Below, one piece after another: positions 25,260 through 34,612 of a DNA stretch of 64,000 nt; the stretch's first letter is position 1; each line of letters opens with the position of its first letter. Position numbers and translations under genes: made by a program. The notes below the pieces were generated by a model that was not told the origin of the DNA, did no database searches, and worked only from the letters and a program-made list of their open reading frames with translations. This DNA comes from Prorocentrum cordatum (taxonomy: Eukaryota; Sar; Dinophyceae; Prorocentrales; Prorocentraceae): positions 108,558-172,557 of the forward strand of contig CAUYUJ010016472.1 in NCBI GenBank assembly GCA_963575745.1, in the 5' to 3' direction.

Positions 25260-25955
25260 CTCGCTGCTCATGTTTTCTTCACTCGAGTGCCCCAAAACGG
25301 GCCAAGAGGGCCCTAAGAAGTGCCTCCAAGACGGCCAAAGAGCGCTCCAAGACGCCCAGATGGCCGCACCACCGTCCAAGAGGCCCACAGAAGCCCCAAG
25401 AGCGCTCCAAGAGGACCTCCACAAGGTCCCCAAGATGCAAAATTCACTCATCAACCTTGTGTTTTTCAATGTGTTTCGCGTTCTCGCGTTTTCGCTCTAC
25501 CGACGCTCCAACCCCAGAGGCCCCCGAGACCGCCCCAAGACTGCCCAAAAAGGGCCCCAACACGGCCCAAGAGGGCCCCAAAACGGCCCAAGAGGCGTCC
25601 AAGACGGCCCAAGCGAGCCCCAAGACTGCCCGAAGAGGGGCCCAAGAGGGGAACACGAAGAGGAGCCACAAACCGACCATTCGAGCCTTCTGTCCCAAGA
25701 AGCCCCCAGGAGGCCCCAAAAGGCATCCAAGAAGCCCCAAGAGGCGTCCAAGAGGCCCCAAAGTGGCCCCCAACAGGCCCCACAAGGCCCCCAAGAGGGC
25801 CAAAAGGAGGACCCCAGAGGCCCCCAAACAGCCCTCAGGAGGCTTCACGACTGCCTCTAAGAGGCCCGCCACGATACCCCAACGAACATCCACGAGGCCT
25901 CTAACCCACAATCCAGGCACGACGGCGGGATGGGCCGAAGCCACTAGATACCCCA
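25260..25955. repeat. F4-like CCAAGAGG block with degenerate right end
   Basis: CCCCAAGAGGCC units surround an AT-richer core at 25437-25502. The right edge GGCGGGATGGGCCGAAGCCA at 25930-25949 is a diverged version of the F4 right end. The left fixed end is not seen. Confidence 0.65.
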
Positions 25956-26119
25956 AGTTTCTCAGCGTCGGGGGGGCTTCACCCCCGCCCGCCGACAGCT
26001 CCGCATCGACCCCCGTCGCGAGCAGCCACCGCGCGCCGAAGGCGCTCCGACCCCTGACGCGGCGCCACGACGAGGCGAGGTTGACCCCCGTCGGGGGGGT
26101 ATCCCCCCACGCTTATTCC

Positions 26120-26310
26120 CCGATCAGTACTTGCACTGAAGGGGTCCTAGCGGAAGTTGAAAGATTTGGCGAAAAAATCCCGCCGATTTTGGTAGCAGGC
26201 TGGGTTCCCGGGTTCCCGGTTCCCGGTTCCCGGGTTCCCCGTTATTGGTTCCGGGCCGATTTCGGTGGGTTCTGGGTTCCCGGGATCCCAGGTTCCCCGT
26301 CGATCTCCTC
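26120..26310. repeat. second copy of the CCTAGCGGAAGTTGAAAGA / GGTTCCC block
   Basis: Collinear with 20499-20692, including the unique leader and the CCGATTTCGGTGGG block; it lacks the GATCGATCTCAC array. Confidence 0.85.
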
Positions 26311-27080
26311 AGCGAAAACCATCAACTGATTGGGGTCTTTCTCTGGCGTACTTACCCATGCAGAGTACATATCCACGGCTCCCTGGCCAGGCCCATTTTT
26401 TTTTGCTGCGTTGGACAAACCTCCCTTTAGTAAACCTCCCTTTAGTGGAAACAGCCTGGGACCGAAACCGACGGACCTGGACCCGCAAAAATGACAACGC
26501 GACGCCCTCTCGCGAACCGAAAACGGCCAATTCCTTAATCGACGTGTCAGGGTAGGAGGGAGGTCTGTCCACCCCTGATTCGTTCTTTTCTTTTCTGTCG
26601 CGCCGCGAGCAGCGCGCGCTTACGGCGCGCCACGGCGCCCACGGGTGGGCTTTGCCGCCCCCGCCTCTTCCCGACGGCCGGGGCGGGCGGTGCGGGCTGA
26701 CGCCCTGCGTCTCCTCCCCGCACTCGCCCCGCACTCGTGGGCGTGTTCTGACTCGGCGTTTTGGCATTGGGCGGAAGGGGGGGGAGGGTGACGGGGGGAG
26801 TGTCTGGCTCCAGACCTCTGCGTCATGCCGCTGCTTGCAGCAGTGCGTAAATGATGGGGGAGACCCCGCCTGCTCGAAACAGGCGCCAGGCACAGCCAAG
26901 ACCTACTCCATGGGGGTAGAGGGGAAGGGGGGCGAGGGCCCGCGCCGATCGGCAAAACAACGAATCAGAAACTGATCACCTCTCAACTTGTCTTGCCTGA
27001 GCCCCGCAGGTCGACTGCCCAATACCAGAAGTCGCTACCGCCTGGTGCCCGCGAGCCGGCGGTCCTGACTGCTACGCCAG
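26311..27080. other. no recognisable gene
   Basis: Contains a direct AACCTCCCTTTAGT duplication at 26417-26450 and GC-rich sequence open in several frames by composition. Confidence 0.45.
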
Positions 27081-27255
27081 GTTCGTGTCGTGCCGACTTC
27101 TGCGTTGGTTTCTGACACCGCGGGGATCGTTCAGCCTTGAACGATGCCGTTTCCGCAACGTCCAAATCGCTCTACATCGAACGATTCTGGGTCGCACGCG
27201 GCGTTCAACGTTGAAGGCCGCTGGCGGGGTCGCCGCCGGTCGACACGACACGAAC
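27081..27255 (+). mobile_element. F6 MITE-like element, copy 1
   Basis: Terminal inverted repeats GTTCGTGTCGTGCCGAC (27081) and GTCGACACGACACGAAC (27239-27255), 16 of 17 matching. The internal sequence is collinear with 48882-49058. It is preceded by CAG and begins GT. It lies on the 3' side of the COPI-associated gene. Confidence 0.75.
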
Positions 27256-27559
27256 CCACCGTGCAGCAGGGCGCGGGGAGAAGGCCAGGCGTGGCCAGGT
27301 CCAGTCGGCCGCGGGTGGCACCGCGCTGGCCCGAAGCGAGGGGAGGGCTGTGCACTGACAGCAGCCGCCCCGCGACACGAGCACGCGGGCGCGCGGTGGC
27401 ATTCGGCCGCCTCGTCCAAGCTCGTGCATCCTTCCTCCCCCTCCCCATCAACACCACTCTTCTCACTCTCCGTCTCGCCCTCCTGTGGCGCACTCGCACG
27501 CGGGCTCCCTGCGATATGGTACAGGCCTCTGCTCCGTGGCTGGCCGTCGCGAGGGCTCC

Positions 27560-28384
27560 TCAGGGTTCAGCAGCGTCGACCTTCTGGTAGCCAGCTCCTG
27601 TTGCCTTCGCAGCCGCCACCTTGGCCTTGACCACGACCTCCTGCGGCATGATGCCGTAGTGCATGGCGATGTGTAACCCGCCCATCACGATGAAGGACGC
27701 TCCCAAGGCCAAAGAGACCAAGTTGAAGAGGTTGAACCACTTTGCGATATCGTGGGCGCCGACCACGATGAACCACAGCATTCCCTGGTAGATGTAAAAG
27801 ACTCCGCGGCCCAGCGTAGTGGAAATGAACTTGGCATACTCCAGCAGCATGTCTTGATATTTGGTCATGCCGAACTTCACGACGTGCTCTGGTTTGGCCT
27901 CGAAAAGAGCACTCGTAAAGGCGAAAAACATTTGGAAAAGGCTCATTGGAATGAACAACCACTGGAAGCTGAGGACCTTTGTGAACACGTCATAACCTGC
28001 CCACCCCACGGTCAAGACAGCCAACAAAAAACACAACCATCGGAGGCCGTCAGGCCCCTGTTCAATGCAGCCAATGATGCTCTGCCCGGCCTGGCCGGCA
28101 TACGCCATGGCCATGCCCGCGTAGTGCCTCGCCTTCGCCTGGACTTCTGGATCCTGCGCCCACTCCTTGGCTGCGTTGGCGACCTTCTGCGCGTTCTCAG
28201 CCGTCAGATTGTCTTTCGCCGCCTTGAAGATGGCGTCCTGGACCGCGGGGTTGCTGAGGGCCTGCTCGCCAGACTTCTTCATCGCCTCCTGCACCTTCGG
28301 ATCGGACAACAGAGCATCCTGCACTTTGGGGTCGATCTTGCCATCCTTGAGGAAAGCTTCCGTCGTCGGGAATTTCCGGGACAT
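27560..28384 (-). CDS. COPI-associated (TVP15-like) four-span membrane protein
   Basis: Predicted 274-residue integral membrane protein. Hydrophobic segments lie at about residues 114-134, 140-161, 194-211 and 219-240, the four-span layout of the COPI-associated/TVP15 family of Golgi vesicle membrane proteins. The roughly 110-residue hydrophilic N-terminus holds four short repeats of the form D/N-P-x-V-Q (residues 18, 28, 45, 78) in a helical Ala/Gln-rich context. The C-terminal tail is short and basic. The frame runs a further 29 codons upstream to an ATG at 28471, but I chose the ATG at 28384 because a pyrimidine tract plus AG acceptor lies just 5' of it and the upstream residues look like translated leader. 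The stop is TGA at 27560-27562. There is no intron, and the frame is clean, unlike every other long frame here. Family assignment rests on topology and residue pattern from memory. A Golgi or COPI-vesicle trafficking role is family knowledge, not shown here. Confidence 0.8.
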   Translation of the reverse strand: MSRKFPTTEAFLKDGKIDPKVQDALLSDPKVQEAMKKSGEQALSNPAVQDAIFKAAKDNLTAENAQKVANAAKEWAQDPEVQAKARHYAGMAMAYAGQAGQSIIGCIEQGPDGLRWLCFLLAVLTVGWAGYDVFTKVLSFQWLFIPMSLFQMFFAFTSALFEAKPEHVVKFGMTKYQDMLLEYAKFISTTLGRGVFYIYQGMLWFIVVGAHDIAKWFNLFNLVSLALGASFIVMGGLHIAMHYGIMPQEVVVKAKVAAAKATGAGYQKVDAAEP

Positions 28385-28424
28385 GACCTTGCAATATCTC
28401 CCGAATGCTGTCCACGGGTGCAGT

Positions 28425-28452
28425 CTGACGCAACGAACGAACAAAAACCAGG
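28425..28452 (-). promoter_or_regulatory. candidate spliced-leader trans-splice acceptor
   Basis: Read on the minus strand, a T-rich pyrimidine stretch (28452-28427, including TTTTTGTTCGTTCGTT) ends in AG at 28426-28425, about 40 nt before the chosen ATG at 28384. Dinoflagellate mRNAs are commonly trans-spliced to a 22-nt leader at such an acceptor close to the start codon. The placement is inference from sequence only. No relict leader sequence is visible between the AG and the ATG. Confidence 0.45.
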
Positions 28453-28479
28453 CGTGAGCCAAAGTGGCCACGGGTCCCT

Positions 28480-29340
28480 AAGCAGCTCCATCCTGAGCTC
28501 AGTAGCGGTGTATACACTCCACGCCCTCCTGGCCTGTCCAGGAGGGCCAGAAGGGCGTATGCACAGCCCCTGGGCCCAGGAAGGGCCTGGCCAGGGGGCA
28601 GTGGATACGCACAGATTCCGTCGCCCGATGTGGCGGGGCGCGAAATCGTCGCGACTGCTGCGCGACAAGGGCAGAGCGCGCCCTCCCCGTTGGGAGGGCG
28701 CGGGATCGCCGGCTCGTCCTGCACTGGCCCCTCCCGTGGCCCCCTTGTGGTCATCCTGGGGCTTCCCTGGGCGCCCTCGGGGCCCCGAGGCCCTCCCGGG
28801 GCTGCCTGTGGGGCCGCCTTGGGCTCCCAGTGACGGCCTCGCGGGCTCTGGCCCCGCGCGCGCGGGGACCGCCCGGGACGTGCGGGGTTTGGGACCTCGG
28901 GGCGGCGTTGGGCGGCTTGGCAATGGTCTCGGGGCTGCAGAGGAGGCCCTACTGGGCCAGCCTGGGCCCTCCTGGGCCCTCCTGGACTCCCGGAACGCCC
29001 CCGAGTTCCTTCTGGGGGTAATCTGCATGGACCTGACAGTGGGAACGCCCATCCAGATGAAAACCCAGCCTGGAGATGCTGATCGGTTTGGCCTCTCGAG
29101 GAGGGGGGGAGGGGGGGAGAAGGGGGAAGGCAAGGGGGGGAAGGGGGGACGAGAGGAGGGGGATGGGGACTCATCTTAGAGCCTCTTGGAGCCACCTTGG
29201 CGCAACTTGGGGGCAATTGTGATCGCGCTGGGTCGTCGGGAATATCCCGGGCCCTCCAAAGCAATATTCGGTGTCTTCTGGATCGTGAAGTCTTCCAACT
29301 TGGCCAATGAAGGGCATGCTGCACCTAGGCTTGCGCCAGC
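28480..29340. other. gene upstream region with foldback-like block
   Basis: 28495-28640 resembles the 31181-31331 foldback (shared GCGTATGCAC and CCAGGAAGGGCCTGG elements) but is less symmetric. 29105-29165 is a G-rich tract. No coding exon is recognised, although long GC-rich frames cross the region on both strands. Confidence 0.5.
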
Positions 29341-29343
29341 CCT

Positions 29344-29452
29344 GCACACACACACACACACACACAACACACAACACACAACACACAACACACAACACAA
29401 CACACACACAATACACAACACACAACACACACACTCACACACGCACACGCAC
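29344..29452. repeat. CA / CACAACA microsatellite
   Basis: CA units followed by CACAACA heptamers and CACGCACA variants. Confidence 0.97.
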
Positions 29453-29939
29453 ATACTAAGGAAGGATCGCACGCTCCACGCGCTTTCCGCCACCCTTGAA
29501 AAAACCGAATCTCGTTGAGAACCCGCCGATCCCCGAGGCATACGCGACATCCTCCCTACTTCGAGGTCGCTCTACCCTGCCACTGCTCGCTGACCGATGC
29601 GACCGCACCCCCTCACAGACACTCCAGCCGACAATTCTCGCCTGGATATGACCCCTTTCCAGACCGACCCGCCGATGTCCCGAGTCCCTTTGGACCTGTG
29701 CTCTTGGGGACCCCCCACCCTTCAATTCCGCGCCTGCGTCCGACCCGGTCCAGCGCCCCCCGCCGACCTCACGAGTTCCTGGGAGCTGTGTTCTTGGGAC
29801 CCCTGGGAGGTCCCAATCTACAACTCCTCGACCGGATCCGACTCCGTTCCAGACCCCCCCCCCGAAATCCTGAGCTTCTATGAGATACCTATATAACCAC
29901 CCTTCGAGCAATTAGGAGGTTCGGGGGGGGAACGGACAA

Positions 29940-30115
29940 CATCTCAAACGATCGCTCTCTCACTAATAGCGGTCTCACTATCGATCTCACTGTCGATCTT
30001 ACTCGAACAGTCTCACTATCGATCTCACAATCACTCTAACTATCGGTCTCACTGTCGATCGAACGCTGTCGATCCCACTCGGTAGATCTCACGAACGATA
30101 TCATTCAATCTCACT
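29940..30115. repeat. ATCGATCTCACT minisatellite
   Basis: Imperfect 12- to 18-bp units of TCTCACTATCGA, the same family as 20690-20925. Confidence 0.85.
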
Positions 30116-31002
30116 CTCGCGCCCGGCAGACTCTGAACGCAAAGACCCAATAAGGCATTGGCGGCAGAGACGGCAGCATTTACTACGCGCAAGCAGCAAA
30201 CGCGCAGGCCCCGGGCCCAGCCCAACGGGCCCCTGTAAAGTCTGACTGGCATGGGAGGGTAGTTTCCGCTTGCAGCGAAGCCCTGCCGGCCAAGCGCGAC
30301 GCAACGAACTTCATGTCAATCGCTCGGTTGATGGCCTGCATCTCGCCAAGGAGCCGCCACGCACACTCTCCCCAATCGAGGAATTATGAACCTCGATATC
30401 CGATCATGTCAGCGCCCATCGACGGCACACGCCGTGAGAGGTGGCTACAATATTGCCACAGATCTGTGCACGAGCGCGAAGCCTCCGAGAAGCAAGTGCC
30501 TGACCTGGAAGATAGGGCCGCAACAACGATCGAGCCCTCTTGGGTTGCGCATTGACAAGGAACGAGGAGCGCTGTGAAGGACGAAGATGGACGAACATGC
30601 CGTCGCCACGTCCCGAGCGGGGATATAACTGCGCGACTCATGAGTCACATCGTATCAGTAAGAGCTGAAAAATCACGTGGCGCCAACGCAAAGAAGATTC
30701 ACGCGGTTGTAGAAGTTCGTTGTACTGGGGGTCGTCGCGCCGCAAGTGACACTTGCGCTGTGGACGCCACCTTATCATAGTTAGTGTCCAACACCGCCGA
30801 CAGCGGCCACCAGTCGCGCGAGACCAAGAGGTAGAATAGAAAGCGTCGGACGAAGAACTCGACACGATTCGGCTCAGGCCGGAACACGTTCACGCCACCT
30901 GAAACCGGAAGGCGAGGGTGGAAACAAATCGTCACACTATGATCCGCAATTGGAAATGGCTACCAACGTAATGATTCACTTGCAAACCAGGACTCCAAAG
31001 GA
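30116..31002. other. unrecognised stretch, weak endonuclease-like trace on minus strand
   Basis: On the minus strand 30935-30699 reads VNVFRPEPNRVEFFVRRF, reminiscent of the Thr...R/xDYFV block of LINE endonucleases. It is too short and too diverged to call. Confidence 0.25.
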
Positions 31003-31155
31003 TCCCAACTTCGCGCTTCGCGCTGCGCGAAGTGCGAATAACTTCGCGCTCTCGCGCCGCCTCCCAGGGGAGAAAAGGAGGATGAGGAGGAATCGGAGCC
31101 GAACCGCGAAGCGCGAAGCGCGAATAACTTCGCGCCCTCGAGGGCGCACTTGGGA
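31003..31155. mobile_element. F5 hairpin-rich dispersed element, copy 1
   Basis: Begins CCCAACTTCGCGCTTCGCG with a palindrome (GCGCTTCGCGCTGCGCGAAG), and ends TTCGCGCCCTCGAGGGCGC. Other copies are at 48719-48866 and 59360-59516. All three keep a purine-rich middle with GGAGCCGAAC. Confidence 0.8.
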
Positions 31156-31180
31156 ATCCCAGCTGACTTCTGTAGAGGAA

Positions 31181-31331
31181 AGAGAACTATGCACATACAC
31201 CGATTCTGGCCAGACCCATCCTGAGCCCAGGATCGGTGCATACGCCCTCCTACCTTGGCCAGGAAGGCATATGCACCGATCCTGGGTCAAGGATGGGCCT
31301 TGCAAGGATCGGTGCAAGTGCATAGTTCTCT
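31181..31331. mobile_element. 151-bp foldback element
   Basis: Perfect 11-bp outer arms AGAGAACTATG / CATAGTTCTCT. The arms continue imperfectly for about 70 bp (CACCGAT...CCCAGGATCGGTGCATA) to a centre near 31255. Confidence 0.85.
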
Positions 31332-31731
31332 TCGCCCGATTCTGAAGGACGTGCGACCCGGGAGTTCTCCACGCGATCAGCCCGGAAGGCTGCGACGAGC
31401 TCGCTCGCTCGACCCCATGGCATGGAACGCCGCGTCGGCGGGCCGAACATTGCCGCAACAGCTCGCCGAAAGGCCGTCGGCCTTAAGTTTGCTGACAGCT
31501 GCTGGTGGTGAAGAGCCGACCAGAAAGAGGCGCTCGCGCCGAGCACAGACCGAGGAACCCAAGATCTGGAGCCGTCCTCACACGGACAAGTGCCCCCGTC
31601 CGTTAGCCGGAGTGGGCTCGCTGATTCCAGTTTGCTCGGGGGCGGCCAAGAGGGTGGCGTCCAAGAGGGGGGGCGCAAATCATGGCCAGCGGCATGTGCG
31701 CGGCCCAGGGGGGGGGCCGGGGACGTATTGA

Positions 31732-33041
31732 AATTCGCCGGCCCAACGGGCCAGAGGCGTGCTAAGATCTCCGGTAACTGCTTTACAGTAATTCTACTCA
31801 GCGCGCGCGGGGCGGCCCCTGCAGGTCCCCAGAAGAAAAGTACCCCGGGCGAAGCCCGGGCGCTGCGGATCAGAGATGGCTTTCCTCATGGGCGCCGCCC
31901 TCGAGGCCGTCCAGAGAGCCCGAAGAAAGGCCAAGATGCCACGAGCCCCTCAAGATGATACAAGAGAGCTCCGAGATACCAAAGATCACTCCACGACGCA
32001 CAAGGTGCCCCCCAGACGGCCTAACACGCCTCCCAGAGCACTCTCAAGAGGGCCCCAATTGGCGTTTCCACCTTTTCGGCTTCCCCACACCCCAAGACGG
32101 CCCAAGAGGCCCCCAAGACCGCCCCAAAAGGGCCCAAAAAGCCCCCAAGAAGGCTCCAAGACGGCCCAAGAGGGATCCGACACGACCCAAGAGGCTTCCA
32201 AGACGGCTCAAGAAGGCCCATGCCCCAAGAGGTCCCAGAGGGGGAACACGAATCAACACTCCAAGCTATCGGCCATAAGAAGGCCCCAGGAGCCCCCAAG
32301 AGGCCCATAAGACCCCAAGAGGCCCCCAACAGGCCCTCAGGAGGCCCCAAGAGGCCCCCAAGCGGCCCCAGGAGGGCCCCAAGAGGCAAGAATCCGGATT
32401 TTTCCGCCAGTTTGGGAGAGATGTTGGCGTTTCCACCTTTTCGGCTTCCCCACACCCCAAGACGGCCCAAGAGGCCCCCAAGACCGCCCCCAGAGGGCTC
32501 AAGAAGCCCCCAAGAGGGCCCTAAGACGGCCCAACAGGGCTCCAAGACGGCCCAAGAGGCCTCCAAGACGCCCCAAGAGGCACCAAGAACGCCCCAAGAA
32601 AGGTCCCACGGGAGGAGCACGAATCAACATTTCGAGCTCTCGGCCCTAAGAAGGCTCCAGGAATCCCCAATAGGCCCCTAAGAGGCCCCAAGAGGCCCCC
32701 AACAGGCCCTCAGAAGGCCTCCAAGAGGCCCCCAAGCGGCCCCAGGAGGCCCCCCAAATGCCCCCCCGAGCACGCAAGCAAGTGCAAACGACCTGACGAG
32801 TTTAAGAGTCCCCACGAGGCCACCAAGAGGCCTCCCGAAAGAGTCCCCGTAGGCAGAACGCTTCCAGACGGCCCGCGACGCGTTCAAGACTCCCCCCCCA
32901 GCGGCCACCAATAAGCCTCACATGCCGAACGCAGAGCCTGATAAAAACAGCCGACGCCCCTGCAGCTCCGCACCGCGAAAGACCACTCGGGCAGTCTACA
33001 ACGGCACGCAATCATGGACCGGCGGAATGAGCGAAGCGATT
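31732..33041 (+). mobile_element. F4 element, full copy 2, with paralogous empty site at 61.4 kb
   Basis: Left end AATTCGCCGGCCCAACGGG at 31732 and right end GGCGGAATGAGCGAAGCGAT at 33021-33040. The interior contains two CCAAGAGG blocks, each with a CCACCTTTTCGGCTTCCCCA core (32067, 32437). The flanks (31640-31731 and 33042-33120) are collinear with 61340-61540, where no F4 sequence is present. This shows insertion of the F4 block into a repeat. Confidence 0.75.
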
Positions 33042-33162
33042 CGATAAGAAGAGGCGCCATGAGATCTGGGGAAATATCATGGCCCACGCCATGACATCCA
33101 CCCCGCCCCCCCAGTCATCACCCCCCTCGAGGCCGCCCCCGGCCGATGATACACATACTCCC

Positions 33163-33280
33163 AGTCGCTCGGACGTCCAGTCCCTGTGCTTTTTTCGGTT
33201 TCGTGCGTGGGTTTTTCGAAGGATGATCCAGGATGCTCCTTGATAATCCCCGCCGAACAAAAATCACACGTCCGAGCGAT
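33163..33280. mobile_element. F7 MITE-like element, copy 1
   Basis: Inverted ends AGTCGCTCGGACGT (33163) and ACGTCCGAGCGATT (33268-33281). The interior (TTTCGGTTTCGTGCGTGG) matches 58267-58403. Confidence 0.75.
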
Positions 33281-33519
33281 TCCAGAAACAACGGGGGACT
33301 GGGTCCGGGGGCCAGGGGCCGGGACCCCGACCGCAAACGTGGGGCCCCGCGCCAGGAGCCCTGCCGGAGCGCCGGGGGCCGTCCAAGATCGCTCGAAGAT
33401 GGCCTCAGAACGCTCGAAAACGCGCTCCGATGGCTCCGGATGCCTTTCAAGACGACTCCTATGACGCCAAGAAGGCCCCCGAAGGCCCCGAAGACGCCCC
33501 AAGAGGCACCCCGAGAGCC

Positions 33520-34612
33520 CCAATATGCGAAAATCGTCGGTTTCCCATCGGACAACTGCTATTTTTGGCGTCTTCGCCTTTTAGGACCACTGCGTCCAAG
33601 ACGGCCCAAGAGGCACCCGAGCCGGTCGAGGATGCCCTCAAGAGGGCCCCAAGACGGCCCACGAGGGGGCCAAGACGGCCCCCGAGACGCCCAACCCGCC
33701 CAAGAACGCCCCAAAGCGGCGCCCAAGACGGGGACGAGGAACCGAAGATTCGAGCGTCTTGGCCTGAGAGGCCCCCAGGAGACCCCAAGAGGCTCCAAGA
33801 CACGCCCAAAAAGCGCCAAGAGGTCCCCAAGAGACCCGTAAAAACACAAAAGCAGGCCCCGATCACGCCCCAAGGGGCACCCCAATAGAGCCCCAATATG
33901 CACAAATCGCCGATTTCCCATAGGAAAACTGTTATTTTTGGCGTGTTCGCCTTTTGTGCTTTCACTGCGTCCAAGACGGCCCACTAGGCACCCAAGCCGG
34001 TCGAGGATGCCCCCAAGAGGGCCCCAAGACGGCCCACGAGGGGGCCAAGACGGCCCCCGAGACGCCCAACCCGCCCAAGAACGCCCCAAAGCGGCGCCCA
34101 AGACGGGGACGAGGAACCGAAGATTCGAGCGTCTTGGCCTGAGAGGCCCCCAGGAGACCCCAAGAGGCTCCAAGACACGCCCAAAAAGCGCCAAGAGGTC
34201 CCCAAGAGACCAGTAAAAACACAACAGCAGGCCCCGAGCACGCCCCAAGGGGCACCCCAATAGAGCCCCAATATGCACAAATCGCCGATTTCCCATAGGA
34301 AAACTGTTATTTTTGGCGTGTTCGCCTTTTGTGCTTTCACTGCGTCCAAGACGGCCCACTAGGCACCCAAGCCGGTCGAGGATGCCCCCAAGAGGGCCCC
34401 AAGACGGCCCACGAGGGGGCCAAGACGGCCCCCGAGACGCCCAACCCGCCCAAGAACGCCCCAAAGCGGCTCCCAAGACGGGGACGAGGAACCGAAGATT
34501 CGAGCGTCTTGGCCCAAGAGGCCCCCAGGAGACCCCAAGAGGCTCCAAGAAACGCCCAAGAAGCCCCAAAAGGCCCCCAAGGGACCCGAAACAATTATTC
34601 CGGCAAAGCAAC
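33520..34612. repeat. three tandem 375-bp CCAAGAGG-type units
   Basis: Units anchored on TGCGTCCAAGACGGCCCA at 33591, 33966 and 34341, exactly 375 bp apart. The second and third are almost identical. Each includes an AT-richer core (TTTCCCATAGGAAAACTG) at 33523, 33898 and 34273. Because 375 is divisible by 3, frames run through all units. Confidence 0.93.

Noticed and set aside
27752-29179. 475-codon plus frame antisense to the COPI-associated gene
   Set aside because: Antisense shadow of the real gene followed by GC-rich sequence; no domain.
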